From positions 930,001 through 994,000 of the forward strand of contig NZ_CP096203.1 in the NCBI RefSeq assembly GCF_023195755.1: a DNA stretch of 64,000 nucleotides, written 5' to 3'. The DNA is from Chryseobacterium nepalense (GTDB lineage Bacteria; Bacteroidota; Bacteroidia; Flavobacteriales; Weeksellaceae). A program made the translations under genes and the position numbers. This document shows, in pieces, positions 1-8,450 of this stretch; within the stretch, counting starts at the first letter, position 1; each line of letters begins with the position of its first letter. The notes beneath the pieces were generated by a model. It searched no databases, had not been told where the DNA came from, and was given only the letters and a program-made list of their open reading frames with translations.

Positions 1-1430
1 GCTTTTTCTGAAGATCTGAAAGCCATATCGGATTCAGGAGTCCATTTCATATCTCCGGTAGTTTTAAATTTATAGACTTTAACTTTCGGGGCATCCGGGG
101 GTGCGGGAACATCAGGAAATTCAATATTCATTTCCGGAATTTCAGGCATGTCAAATTCATATTTAAAATCTTTAACCTCCTTCAATACATCTTTAAATTC
201 TTTGGAGTTAAAATACTCATCAAATTTCATATCTTTTCCATCGATTTTAATGACCATTGCAGAATTAAGAAAATCTTTAGAACTTGCTATTTTTCCGATT
301 TCACCGGATAGTTTTCCGATCTCTTCAAGATTTTTATTGTATTCATTACTTTCCGGCTTAAAATTTTTCAGAGCCTCAGTTCTTTCCTGAATCTTTTTGC
401 TCAGCTCGGCAATTTTCCTGTCATCATCTGATTTTCTGTATACTTTTGGAGTAACTATGGTTTTATTTTCAGATGATTTTGGAGAAATGGTGTCTTTTTT
501 AACAATACTCTTATTTTCTTTTTTGATTTGAGAAACGGCCTTCTCAATCTCCATATTCGTTGCTTTAATTTCCTGGTTTTTAGCATTTACCAGATAAGCA
601 AAAGCTACTGAAAATACAACCGGCAACGCAAAAATTCTACGCGCATACCCGAATTTTGTTTTAGGTTTTTGTAACATTTTTAATCGTTTTTTTAAATTAG
701 AACTTAAAAACGGACTGGTGGCAGGCAACTGGTTTCCGGAAAAGTGGCTTGCTAAAAGCATCTGCGCAAATGCTTTGGTGTCCGATTGTTTTACGGCTTT
801 TTTATCAGCCAGATATTCGTGAATTAAACTAATTTCTTTTTTAATGAGATGAAAGAACGGATTGAACCAGAAAACAGACGTAATAATTTCCATAAAGATT
901 TTATCGAATGAATGTTTCTGTTCGATGTGAACCATTTCGTGTTTCAAAATCTGTTTTCCGACATCTGAATTCAACATAATTGAATTTTTCCAGAAAAGAT
1001 TTTTAAAGTATGAAAAAGGCGCTTCACTAAGGTTGGTATGGTAAAAGTTGATTCCGTCAAAGCTTTCCTTATGAAACTGACTTTTCAACCGGTGGATTCT
1101 GAAAATCCCGTAGATCAATCTTCCTAAAAAATAGAAAGAAACCAGCCCCAAAGCTGAAAAAATAATTCTAAAATAAGTGGAATCATGGGTTGCATTTTTA
1201 TTGTTAAAATTCTGTACGGTATCTATTAATTTATAGATATCATTACTCACCTCGATAGTAAAATCTTCAACTTTCACTAACGGCAGCAGCAGTGATATGA
1301 GCATCGCAGACAAAAGATAAAATCTGTTGTAGTGATGAAATGTCCTGTCTTTTAAAGACAATTTATAATACAAAAACATTACACCGGAACATAAAATAAC
1401 TTTCCCAAAATATAGAAGTACAGTTTCCAT
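1..1430 (-). CDS. M56 family metallopeptidase, BlaR1-like (partial, C-terminus outside window)
   Basis: Membrane zinc protease/sensor of the BlaR1/MecR1 group. In this family an extracytoplasmic signal activates the protease, which relieves repression by a partner BlaI-type repressor. The reading frame starts with METVLLYFGK and runs off the window edge after about 476 residues. Several hydrophobic helices lie in the first 110 residues. The zinc motif HEMVH is at residues 164-168, with a further helix near residues 265-285. The remainder is a charged, low-complexity periplasmic tail rich in K, E and P, as in Bacteroidota M56 proteins that lack a penicillin-binding domain. It lies 6 nt downstream of the BlaI-like gene, so the two are probably one operon. 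The family call is firm; the signal sensed is unknown. Confidence 0.9.
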   Translation of the reverse strand, partial: METVLLYFGKVILCSGVMFLYYKLSLKDRTFHHYNRFYLLSAMLISLLLPLVKVEDFTIEVSNDIYKLIDTVQNFNNKNATHDSTYFRIIFSALGLVSFYFLGRLIYGIFRIHRLKSQFHKESFDGINFYHTNLSEAPFSYFKNLFWKNSIMLNSDVGKQILKHEMVHIEQKHSFDKIFMEIITSVFWFNPFFHLIKKEISLIHEYLADKKAVKQSDTKAFAQMLLASHFSGNQLPATSPFLSSNLKKRLKMLQKPKTKFGYARRIFALPVVFSVAFAYLVNAKNQEIKATNMEIEKAVSQIKKENKSIVKKDTISPKSSENKTIVTPKVYRKSDDDRKIAELSKKIQERTEALKNFKPESNEYNKNLEEIGKLSGEIGKIASSKDFLNSAMVIKIDGKDMKFDEYFNSKEFKDVLKEVKDFKYEFDMPEIPEMNIEFPDVPAPPDAPKVKVYKFKTTGDMKWTPESDMAFRSSEK

Positions 1431-1436
1431 AGCCTA

Positions 1437-1802
1437 TCAGTTTTTCTTTTTAAGTTCGTGCAGCAGCATTTCAAGATCTTCCACAGTCATCTCATTCTTT
1501 TCTACCAGAAATGAAACGGCGCTTTTATAAGAACCCTTGAAATAATTTTTAACCAGACTTTTTATTGTTTTTCCGGAGTACTGCTCTTTGGATACCAGTG
1601 GAAAATACTCATGCTGCCTTCCGTACACATGATAATCAACAAATTCTTTTTCCTTTAAAACTTTAAGAATTGTGGAAACGGTATTTGTATGAGGTTTCGG
1701 TTCGGGAAAAAGATCGAGGACATCTTTCAGAAATCCTTTTTCGAGTTTCCATAAATACTGCATTACCTGCTCTTCTGCTTTAGTTAACGTCTGAATTTTC
1801 AT
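1437..1802 (-). CDS. BlaI/MecI/CopY family transcriptional repressor
   Basis: 121-aa winged-helix repressor of the Penicillinase_R family. It begins MKIQTLTKAEEQVMQYLWKL, with the family pattern T-x-A-E-x-x-V-M-x-x-L-W, followed by a wing segment NTVSTILKVLKEKEFV and a C-terminal dimerisation helix. An in-frame ATG six codons upstream (1820) is possible, but the family normally begins at the MKIQ methionine. It precedes the M56 protease with a 6-nt gap, the usual repressor-sensor pairing. Two ACTA-N6-TAGT dyads upstream probably serve as autoregulatory operators. Confidence 0.92.
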   Translation of the reverse strand: MKIQTLTKAEEQVMQYLWKLEKGFLKDVLDLFPEPKPHTNTVSTILKVLKEKEFVDYHVYGRQHEYFPLVSKEQYSGKTIKSLVKNYFKGSYKSAVSFLVEKNEMTVEDLEMLLHELKKKN

Positions 1803-1845
1803 ACATTTTTCATTTATCATTGATTGTGATACGATTCAATTTCAA

Positions 1846-1914
1846 TATCACTAAGAAATTAGTTATACAAATGTAGAAATATTTCCTGTCCAAACAACTA
1901 CTTTTTTAGTGATA
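1846..1914. promoter_or_regulatory. Tandem candidate BlaI-type operators
   Basis: Two 14-nt dyads of the form ACTA-N6-TAGT lie 47 nt apart upstream of the BlaI-like gene: ACTAAGAAATTAGT at 1850-1863 and ACTACTTTTTTAGT at 1897-1910. The staphylococcal bla/mec operators have the core ACTACATATGTAGT, which fits the same pattern. A perfect 9-bp inverted repeat (TATCACTAA at 1846-1854, TTAGTGATA at 1906-1914) also links the two sites, and TACAAATGTA at 1866-1875 is another short dyad. Binding is inferred. Confidence 0.55.
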
Positions 1915-2132
1915 ACAAAGATTATTTCATAATTAACTGAAAATCAATGCTATAATTTTTATTAAAATTTGTTAAATTTTTAACTGCTGCAATTTATCAG
2001 ACAATTAATATTCATTAAAAAGAAAAATTTTCATTTAAATTCTTAAAACTTGTTAAATTTTATTAAATAAAATTAAAATGAATTTGTCTTAACTCAGAAA
2101 ATATATTTATTTTAGTGCTTTAAAAATTTCTC

Positions 2133-2717
2133 ATGAAAAGATATAATTTGTTATTTGTACTATTACTCCTGATTTTTAACGTGATCAATGCCCAGAAAAA
2201 GGGTACTCCAGCAGCAGATTTCAGTGCGATAGGTGAAGCGAAAACCAAGATTGAAAATACAGTTCCTTTAGTTATCAAACATTTAAAAGAGATCAGCGAA
2301 AAAGAAAATGACCCTGCAATCCTTACCAACGGAACCAATGCATTAGCAAAGGAATATGGAAAAGTAGAACTGGAATGGCGTCTTTACAGAGGAAACATGA
2401 ACAACTGTATCCTCAACAATTCTTCAAAAAAAGCTAAAAAATGCATGGAGTATCATAACTCAATGTTCAGAGGCACCCTTATCAATTACAACAACTATAT
2501 TACAAACCTTACCAGAAAGAATGGTTATCTTGGAGTAGAAGGTGATACAAAATTTGAATTGAATCCTTCTGAAGTAACTACAAAACTAAGTGAATCTTAT
2601 TTCAATGGAAATGACGCTGCCAACAGAATGAAAGGGAATCAGAAAAAAGAATTTTTAAGTCAGACTACAGCAGACGACAATGCACTTAAGCCTTTTAATC
2701 AGCTTACAGTAGAATAA
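2133..2717 (+). CDS. Secreted hypothetical protein
   Basis: 194 aa. A clear Sec signal peptide (MKRYNLLFVLLLLIFNVINA, then Q) is followed by a soluble Lys/Asn-rich domain with no motif I recognise. Two cysteines near residues 90 and 104 (NNCILN, KKCMEY) could form a disulphide in the periplasm. It stands alone, with an AT-rich upstream region and a strong terminator 24 nt after the stop. Function unknown. Confidence 0.75.
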   Translation: MKRYNLLFVLLLLIFNVINAQKKGTPAADFSAIGEAKTKIENTVPLVIKHLKEISEKENDPAILTNGTNALAKEYGKVELEWRLYRGNMNNCILNNSSKKAKKCMEYHNSMFRGTLINYNNYITNLTRKNGYLGVEGDTKFELNPSEVTTKLSESYFNGNDAANRMKGNQKKEFLSQTTADDNALKPFNQLTVE

Positions 2718-2740
2718 TTAATCTGCTTTTAAAACAATAT

Positions 2741-2768
2741 TCCCGCTTCTAAAGGCGGGATTTTTTTT
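2741..2768 (+). terminator. Rho-independent terminator
   Basis: TCCCGC stem, 8-nt loop, GCGGGA stem, then eight T. It closes the secreted-protein gene ending at 2717. Confidence 0.9.
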
Positions 2769-2832
2769 GCCCTTTGTATAAATTAGGGTATGGCATAATA
2801 ATTAGTACCATTCTAATAATAATACGAAAAAG

Positions 2833-3039
2833 ATGAGCAGATTAAAAAAAGGAGATATGGTACGATGGAATTCCAGCAATGGAGAAACTCATGGCGCCAT
2901 CACAAAAGTCCACATCAAAGATTTTGTATTTATGAACAGGCAACGGAGAGCTTCCGAAGATGAACCGCAGTATGAGGTAATGAGCGAAAAAACAGGAAAA
3001 TCCGCTGTACATAAAGCATCAGCATTAAAGAAAATGTAA
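2833..3039 (+). CDS. DUF2945 (TUDOR-like, hypervirulence-associated) small protein
   Basis: 68 aa, highly basic. The pattern KKGDMVRWNSSNGETHGAI near the start and a C-terminal segment with SAVHKASALKK match the small DUF2945 / HVA TUDOR-like proteins that are common in Proteobacteria and Bacteroidota. The biochemical role is not established. Its stop codon lies inside a perfect palindrome that acts as terminator. Confidence 0.8.
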   Translation: MSRLKKGDMVRWNSSNGETHGAITKVHIKDFVFMNRQRRASEDEPQYEVMSEKTGKSAVHKASALKKM

Positions 3040-3063
3040 AGGCCGCAAATTTGCGGCCTTTAC
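3036..3063. terminator. Bidirectional terminator (28-nt perfect palindrome)
   Basis: GTAAAGGCCGCAAA is followed directly by its reverse complement TTTGCGGCCTTTAC. It includes the stop codon of the DUF2945 gene and lies 10 nt from the end of the convergent membrane-protein gene, so it can serve both. Confidence 0.8.
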
Positions 3064-3073
3064 ATTTATACTA

Positions 3074-3484
3074 TTATTTTATTTTATCATAAATAAATTT
3101 GGTAACAATTGCTCCGAAGAGATAATAGGCAACCGTCATTATTTTTTTCTGATTATTCTCGGCAACCGGTGTATTATCCAGTCCGAGCTTTTCAGGAAGC
3201 GCAACTGCGCCAAGTCCCATTAAAACTCCGGAAGCTACATTAAAACCGGTAGTCGCTGTTGCGGCGTAATACATTCCGTTTCCAATAACATCCCCTGCCA
3301 ACGTTGCAGCATACAGCTGATCATGGTTGGTAACTTTTGCGTCTACTTTATCCAACGCTTTGTTTAAAGCTTCTTCTCCCACTTTATTAATCTCGGGAAC
3401 ATTATCGAAATTTTTTCTGATGGCTTCGTGCAGAAGGCTTAGCGCTACGGCACCGCCCAAACCTGCCAGGATTTTTTTATACAT
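3074..3484 (-). CDS. Hypothetical membrane protein
   Basis: 136 aa from the preferred start MYKKILAGLGGAVALS. A longer frame to 3574 adds an unlikely N-terminus that runs into the region just below the tRNA genes. It has a hydrophobic, glycine-rich N-terminal segment, an amphipathic region, a second hydrophobic stretch (FNVASGVLMGLGAVAL) and a final segment (VAYYLFGAIVTKFIY). This suggests two or three membrane passes. It lies downstream of, and on the same strand as, the tRNA cluster. Function unknown. Confidence 0.65.
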   Translation of the reverse strand: MYKKILAGLGGAVALSLLHEAIRKNFDNVPEINKVGEEALNKALDKVDAKVTNHDQLYAATLAGDVIGNGMYYAATATTGFNVASGVLMGLGAVALPEKLGLDNTPVAENNQKKIMTVAYYLFGAIVTKFIYDKIK

Positions 3485-3599
3485 ACTATTATCATTTAAA
3501 TGGTGTAGTAATCTATCTGCATAAATTAAGCCATTGGGAAAACAAAAAGTACCATATAAAAATAAAAAGAGCATTGCCTGTTGACAATACTCTCTGTAG

Positions 3600-3672
<73 letters not shown>

Positions 3673-3707
3673 GTGTATTTTTTAAAACGCCACCACAGCG
3701 TTCTTAG

Positions 3708-3780
<73 letters not shown>

Positions 3781-3819
3781 GTATATTTTTTGTAACGTTA
3801 CCGATAACGTTAATCTTAG

Positions 3820-3892
<73 letters not shown>

Positions 3893-3981
3893 ATATTGGA
3901 TTGCAAATATACGACAATTTTTTGAAAATCCTAATTTTTCTTTTAAATAAAGGACTTTCACCAAAACTATTTTAATATTTG

Positions 3982-3989
3982 TATCTTTG
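3982..3989 (+). promoter_or_regulatory. Bacteroidota -7 element TATCTTTG
   Basis: Matches TAnnTTTG and lies only 4 nt before the ATG of the YciO/Sua5-family gene. Transcription would start close to or at the start codon, giving a leaderless or near-leaderless mRNA. No clear -33 TTG is seen. Confidence 0.4.
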
Positions 3990-3993
3990 AACT

Positions 3994-4605
3994 ATGGCAA
4001 AAATATTGAGAATTTATCCCGAAAACCCTCAGGAAAATCTTATTAATGAGGTTATTAAAACTTTAAATAATGGCGGACTGATCATTTACCCGTCCGATAC
4101 GGTGTATGCGCTGGGCTGTAATATTTTTGACATTAAAGCCATGGAAAAGCTTGCACAGATTAAAAAAATGAAGCTGGAGAAAGCCCAGTTCTCAATAATT
4201 TGTAATGACCTGAGCCATCTTTCAGATTTTACGCGGCCTATTGATACTTCTGTGTTCAGGTTCCTTAAAAGTCATCTTCCCGGTCCGTTTACTTTTATTC
4301 TGGATGCCAATAAAAGCCTTCCTTTGGCTTACAAAGGACATAAAACCATTGGTATCCGAGTCCCGGATCATCCGATTCCCCAGCTGATTGTGGAAAAATT
4401 AGGACATCCCATTGCATCAACGTCTATAAAAGATGATGACGAAATCATTGAATATTCTACCGACCCGGAACTGATCGCCGAAAAATATGATCATCTGGTA
4501 GACATTGTTATTGATTCCGGATACGGAGATAATGTGGCTTCTACAATTGTAGATCTTACTTCCGGAGAACCGGAACTGATCCGACAGGGAAAAGGGATCA
4601 TTTAA
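3994..4605 (+). CDS. Sua5/YciO/YrdC family protein (threonylcarbamoyl-AMP synthase-like)
   Basis: 203 aa. The family makes threonylcarbamoyl-AMP from threonine, bicarbonate and ATP for t6A37 modification of ANN-decoding tRNAs. Motifs seen: YPSDTVYALGC (residues 32-42), the basic substrate segment KKMKLEKAQFSIIC, LPGPFTFIL, and TIGIRVPDHP, followed by STSIK. The spacing and the weakly conserved KxR region resemble YciO more than TsaC, so synthase activity is less certain than the fold. The length is normal for a domain without the C-terminal Sua5 extension. It is followed by yaaA and prmC on the same strand, with a 69-nt gap to yaaA. Confidence 0.88.
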   Translation: MAKILRIYPENPQENLINEVIKTLNNGGLIIYPSDTVYALGCNIFDIKAMEKLAQIKKMKLEKAQFSIICNDLSHLSDFTRPIDTSVFRFLKSHLPGPFTFILDANKSLPLAYKGHKTIGIRVPDHPIPQLIVEKLGHPIASTSIKDDDEIIEYSTDPELIAEKYDHLVDIVIDSGYGDNVASTIVDLTSGEPELIRQGKGII

Positions 4606-4674
4606 AAACGATTTTAAATTATAAAGTTTAAACAATTTATTATTTACTGATATTCACATATCTGTATTTTAACT

Positions 4675-5433
4675 ATGAAAATACTTACCTCACCTGCCAA
4701 ATTGATGAATACTGAAAATACTACGGATCTGCTGAAAACAACAGTCCCGAAATTCATTGATGATGCAGCTTACATACAGTCTTATCTCAAAGAAAAATCA
4801 CCGAAATACCTTTCAGAGCTGATGGAAATTTCAACCAAGCTGGCGGATGAAAACTGGGAAAGGAACCAGAAATGGAAGGCAAAACCTACGGCAAAAGAAT
4901 CTGCTCCGGCACTCTATGCCTTTACCGGTGAGGTCTACAGGGGTTTAGACGCCAAAACACTGGATAAAAATGCGGTGGATTACCTGCAGAAAAACCACAG
5001 GATTCTTTCCGGCTTATACGGGTTGTTGAAACCTTCGGATAAAGTCATGCTGTATCGTCTGGAAATGGGACGGCCATTTGAATTTGAAAATTATAAAAAT
5101 CTATACGAATTCTGGAAAGAGAAAATCACAGATCAGTTGAATGGTGAAATGAAAAAGAATGAAATTCTTCTTAATCTGGCAAGCAATGAATATTTTAAAG
5201 TGGTTGACCGGAAAAAGCTCAATCATACGGTTATTGATTTTGACTTCTATGAATTAAAGGACGGAAAACCAAAAACTATCGTCGTATATACCAAACATGC
5301 CAGAGGAATGGTGGTACGCTTTTGTGCTGAAACCAATGCTAAAACGCTGAATGATGTTAAAGCATTTAATTACGAAGGCTACAGAATCGATGAAGATAAA
5401 TCAACAGATACTAAACTGGTTTTTACAAGATAA
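4675..5433 (+). CDS. yaaA: Peroxide stress protein YaaA (UPF0246/DUF328)
   Basis: 252 aa. In E. coli YaaA lowers free intracellular iron and protects DNA and protein under peroxide stress. Family signatures: MKILTSPAKLM at the start, PALYAFTGEVYRGLDA, LSGLYGLLKPSD, YRLEMG, NLASNEYFK and KHARGMVVRF. Length matches the family. Its stop codon is immediately followed by the ATG of prmC at 5434, so the two are translationally coupled. Confidence 0.93.
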   Translation: MKILTSPAKLMNTENTTDLLKTTVPKFIDDAAYIQSYLKEKSPKYLSELMEISTKLADENWERNQKWKAKPTAKESAPALYAFTGEVYRGLDAKTLDKNAVDYLQKNHRILSGLYGLLKPSDKVMLYRLEMGRPFEFENYKNLYEFWKEKITDQLNGEMKKNEILLNLASNEYFKVVDRKKLNHTVIDFDFYELKDGKPKTIVVYTKHARGMVVRFCAETNAKTLNDVKAFNYEGYRIDEDKSTDTKLVFTR

Positions 5434-6281
5434 ATGACGATTTCAGAATATAAAGAACATTTTAAAACAGAGCTTTCCGGATTGTATACCGATTCCGAAA
5501 ACGCTTTTTTAAGTTCCATTTTTATTGAAAAAATTACAGGATTTAATTCTTTTTACCAGAGAAGATTCTCAGATCAGGAACTGTTGCTTGATGATGAAAA
5601 AAAACTTTCTGAAGTTTGCACTGAATTAAAAACCGGAAAACCATATCAGCATATTCTTGGTGAAGCAGAATTCTACGGAATGACTTTTTTCGTCAATAAA
5701 CATGTCCTTATTCCCCGGCCGGAAACAGAAGAATTGCTGGAATTGGCTATAAAAAAATTCACGCCTCCGCACTACCAAGTGACAGCCTGAAAATCCTCGA
5801 CATCGGAACGGGAAGTGGAATTATTCCTCTGGTTTTGAAGAAACACTTTCCTGATGCTAAAGTTTCTTCTGTTGATTATTCTGAAAAAGCTCTGGAAGTG
5901 GCAAAAAAGAATGCTGATTTTCATCAAATGAATATCAATTTCATCCATGCCGATTACCTGAATTTTGTACTGGAAGAACAATTTGATGTGATCATTTCCA
6001 ATCCGCCCTATATCGGAATTTATGAACAGGACGAAATTGAAGATTCCGTAAAAGGTTTTGAACCGGAAATGGCGCTCTTCTCTCCGACCTCAGACGCCCT
6101 GATTTTTTACAGGAAAATTGCTGAAGATGCTCAAAAACAATTAGCAGACAATGGATTATTATTTCTTGAAATCAATCAAAAATTGGGTCCTGAAACGCTG
6201 GAGTTGTACGAAGATTTTGCAGAAGCAGAACTGATAAAAGATTTATCCGGAAATGACCGGTTTATTTTTGGAAAAAAGTAA
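5434..6281 (+). CDS. prmC: prmC, release factor glutamine methyltransferase, split by a -1 frameshift
   Basis: PrmC (HemK) uses S-adenosylmethionine to methylate the glutamine of the GGQ motif in release factors RF1 and RF2. The N-terminal part occupies 5434-5790 and includes LIPRPETEELLELAI. The SAM-binding and catalytic part (DIGTGSG, then ISNPPYIG) continues in the -1 frame to 6281. The two frames join at a run of seven A (5751-5757), read in frame as A-AAA-AAA. Without a shift the frame ends at 5790. Either one A is missing (sequencing or real mutation), or the ribosome slips on the A7 heptamer. Both halves are otherwise well conserved, and PrmC is important for termination, so a functional product is likely. 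Confidence 0.85.
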
Positions 6282-6293
6282 TAACCGTAATAC

Positions 6294-6431
6294 TTGCAAT
6301 CAACGATTGTAGGCGATTTTAGGAAATACCAAAGTAAAAGCTTTCAGGAATTTATATTTGAAAGCAATAAAGGAAAGCAGGTTGCTTTTGTAAACAGTAT
6401 TGTTGAAGCAGTGAATAAATTTTCAGATTAA
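6294..6431 (+). pseudogene. Short coding remnant or small protein
   Basis: A 45-codon frame from a TTG reads like real protein (FRKYQSKSFQEFIFESN, then KGKQVAFVNSIVEAVNKFSD). It has no good start and no clear ribosome site. Protein-like composition in a 200-nt gap suggests the C-terminal end of a lost gene. It is not long enough to identify. Confidence 0.35.
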
Positions 6432-6480
6432 AATATTTTATCAGTCTTTACGTTATAAACAAAAACTAAACCGTGTCCGC

Positions 6481-7731
6481 ATGAGAAAAAGATTTTGCAT
6501 TATAGGAATTTTATTTATTTCATTCGCTTCAGCTCAGGAATTTACTACTTTTAAAAATGGGCTTATTTATAATGAAAAAACAATGGATAAGCTTGGCAAA
6601 ATTGTTGATTCATTACATCTGAAATATAAAACTTGTGATCTCACCAAAATCTATTTTTCAAAAAAACAGGTAAAAGGCTGTATCATCAATCTCAATTCGG
6701 GAAATGTCGCCCAGGCAAAAAAAGATATGGACAACAATATTTCACTGGAAAACTTCATTCTTAAATATCCAGGTGCTACAGTCAGAAAAGATATTCTTAT
6801 TATAAAAACGAAGACAAAAGATTATAATAAAAAGAATATTATAACATATGATGAACTATCCCTTAATAATAATTACGGGCTTTATTTGGAAAAAGATGAT
6901 AAAAAACCTTCCGTTGAAAAGCCCGAAAAAGGAACTTGGGTATATGATTATCAGCCTAAAACTTCCTATTCTGAAGAATATATTGAAGCATTTTATTTTC
7001 CCGAAAATTTTAAAAGCATTCCTTTAGATCAGAAATATTCAAAACAAATTGTTTACTCTGATTGTCTCATTGATCTCTCAACGACAAAATTTAAGGAAAA
7101 TGCTAAAAGCGAAAGATTTAATGCGGTTGTTACCCTTCCCGAAAATTGGCAGAGCCTCCCAAAAAATAAGAAAGAAAAGCTTTTGGATGAGATGAGATCA
7201 TCTGAAGCCGTAGGATCATGCAGTAATGATTTCAGTCCAAGAATTCAGGGTGTAAATATGGCTCTTTTATCAGCAGAAACTGCTCATTGGGAAATATTTT
7301 TAAGATCTCATCTCGATATCATGAACGACCGTTTTGAAAGAGTATCTGATGCAAGTTATGCATGGAAAGACCGTCAAACCTACATTAAAGAGTTGGAAGA
7401 ATTGGACATTAATGTTCCTGATCTTTTACTTGGGATTTATTTCAGAATAGATAATGCTGAAAAAAACCACTATTACGGAGATATCGGAAGACTTGGACGT
7501 GCTATTTCAGAATCAAAAAATAGAGAACTTTTTCTTACGAACATTCTTTCGATGATTAAAGATGAAAAGCTCGATGATTACAATAGAGTTTTAGCTTATT
7601 TTCTCTTTATGAACTGTAATTATTACACCAAAAGCAAAACAGAAAAAAAATTCAATAATGCCAAAGTTATTAATGCCGTAAAAACACTTCCGAAATACCT
7701 GTCAGACAAAATTAAAGTTGAAGTAATATAA
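6481..7731 (+). CDS. Secreted hypothetical protein
   Basis: 416 aa. Signal peptide MRKRFCIIGILFISFASA then Q. The mature part is rich in Lys, Asp and Asn, with scattered cysteines (CDLTK, CIINL, SDCLID, GSCSND, MNCNYY). No domain recognised. It probably acts in the periplasm or at the surface. It stands alone and ends at a perfect bidirectional hairpin shared with the rhomboid gene. Confidence 0.72.
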   Translation: MRKRFCIIGILFISFASAQEFTTFKNGLIYNEKTMDKLGKIVDSLHLKYKTCDLTKIYFSKKQVKGCIINLNSGNVAQAKKDMDNNISLENFILKYPGATVRKDILIIKTKTKDYNKKNIITYDELSLNNNYGLYLEKDDKKPSVEKPEKGTWVYDYQPKTSYSEEYIEAFYFPENFKSIPLDQKYSKQIVYSDCLIDLSTTKFKENAKSERFNAVVTLPENWQSLPKNKKEKLLDEMRSSEAVGSCSNDFSPRIQGVNMALLSAETAHWEIFLRSHLDIMNDRFERVSDASYAWKDRQTYIKELEELDINVPDLLLGIYFRIDNAEKNHYYGDIGRLGRAISESKNRELFLTNILSMIKDEKLDDYNRVLAYFLFMNCNYYTKSKTEKKFNNAKVINAVKTLPKYLSDKIKVEVI

Positions 7732-7735
7732 ACAA

Positions 7736-7763
7736 AAAACCAATGAAATTGTTCATTGGTTTT
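7736..7763. terminator. Bidirectional terminator
   Basis: Perfect 12-bp stem AAAACCAATGAA / TTCATTGGTTTT with a 4-nt loop, flanked by A- and T-rich tracts. It separates the convergent secreted-protein and rhomboid genes. Confidence 0.85.
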
Positions 7764-7784
7764 ACTTTATCATTTAATTTTAAA

Positions 7785-8438
7785 CTATCCTATCCTTTTA
7801 CGTACAAAGATTTCATACGCGAGATAAATCAGCGGGAGCGACATAATCCCCAAATAAAGAGAGTTGGCGATCGCAGCCTGCGGCTGAACAGCAACCGCAT
7901 ACACCAGCCCAAAAAAGGCACCTCCCAAGTGTGCAGCATGACCAATATTATCATGTTGATTAGGATTCAGCATCATATAAACGGAATAGCTGAAATACAC
8001 AAGCCCGAATACAAATCCCGGAATACCTATCGGAATAAAAAACATATAAATTTCAAGGTGAGGAATCATGGCGATTGAAGCGAACAAAATCCCCGAAACT
8101 CCGCCACTGGCACCGATTGCTGAATACCACGGCTGTCTCTGATATACAAAAAGTGAAAATATATTTCCAAGTAAGATGGATCCCAAATAAATCAGGATAA
8201 AGCCAAAATTACCAAATGCCTGCATCACCACAGGCCCGAAAAAGTAAAGCGTCATCATATTAAACAAAAGATGAAAAATATCGGCATGCAGAAATCCGGA
8301 AGAAAGCAGGCGGATATATTCTTTTCTGTTGAGGATAGCTCCTACATTGAATTTATATTTTTCGAAATTACTGCTGCCGTTGGGTGCAACGAAGCTTATG
8401 ATCGCGGTAATTGCTATAATGAGTATTAAAATATTCAT
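7785..8438 (-). CDS. Rhomboid family intramembrane serine protease
   Basis: 217 aa, six hydrophobic segments. Rhomboids cleave substrate transmembrane helices within the lipid bilayer. The catalytic serine is in GASGGVSG (Ser111) and the catalytic histidine in GHAAHLGG (His170). The loop motif SSGFLHADIFHLLFNM is also typical. It lies 12 nt downstream of parC, probably in the same transcription unit. Substrate unknown. Confidence 0.92.
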   Translation of the reverse strand: MNILILIIAITAIISFVAPNGSSNFEKYKFNVGAILNRKEYIRLLSSGFLHADIFHLLFNMMTLYFFGPVVMQAFGNFGFILIYLGSILLGNIFSLFVYQRQPWYSAIGASGGVSGILFASIAMIPHLEIYMFFIPIGIPGFVFGLVYFSYSVYMMLNPNQHDNIGHAAHLGGAFFGLVYAVAVQPQAAIANSLYLGIMSLPLIYLAYEIFVRKRIG

Positions 8439-8450
8439 ATTTTCTTAAAT

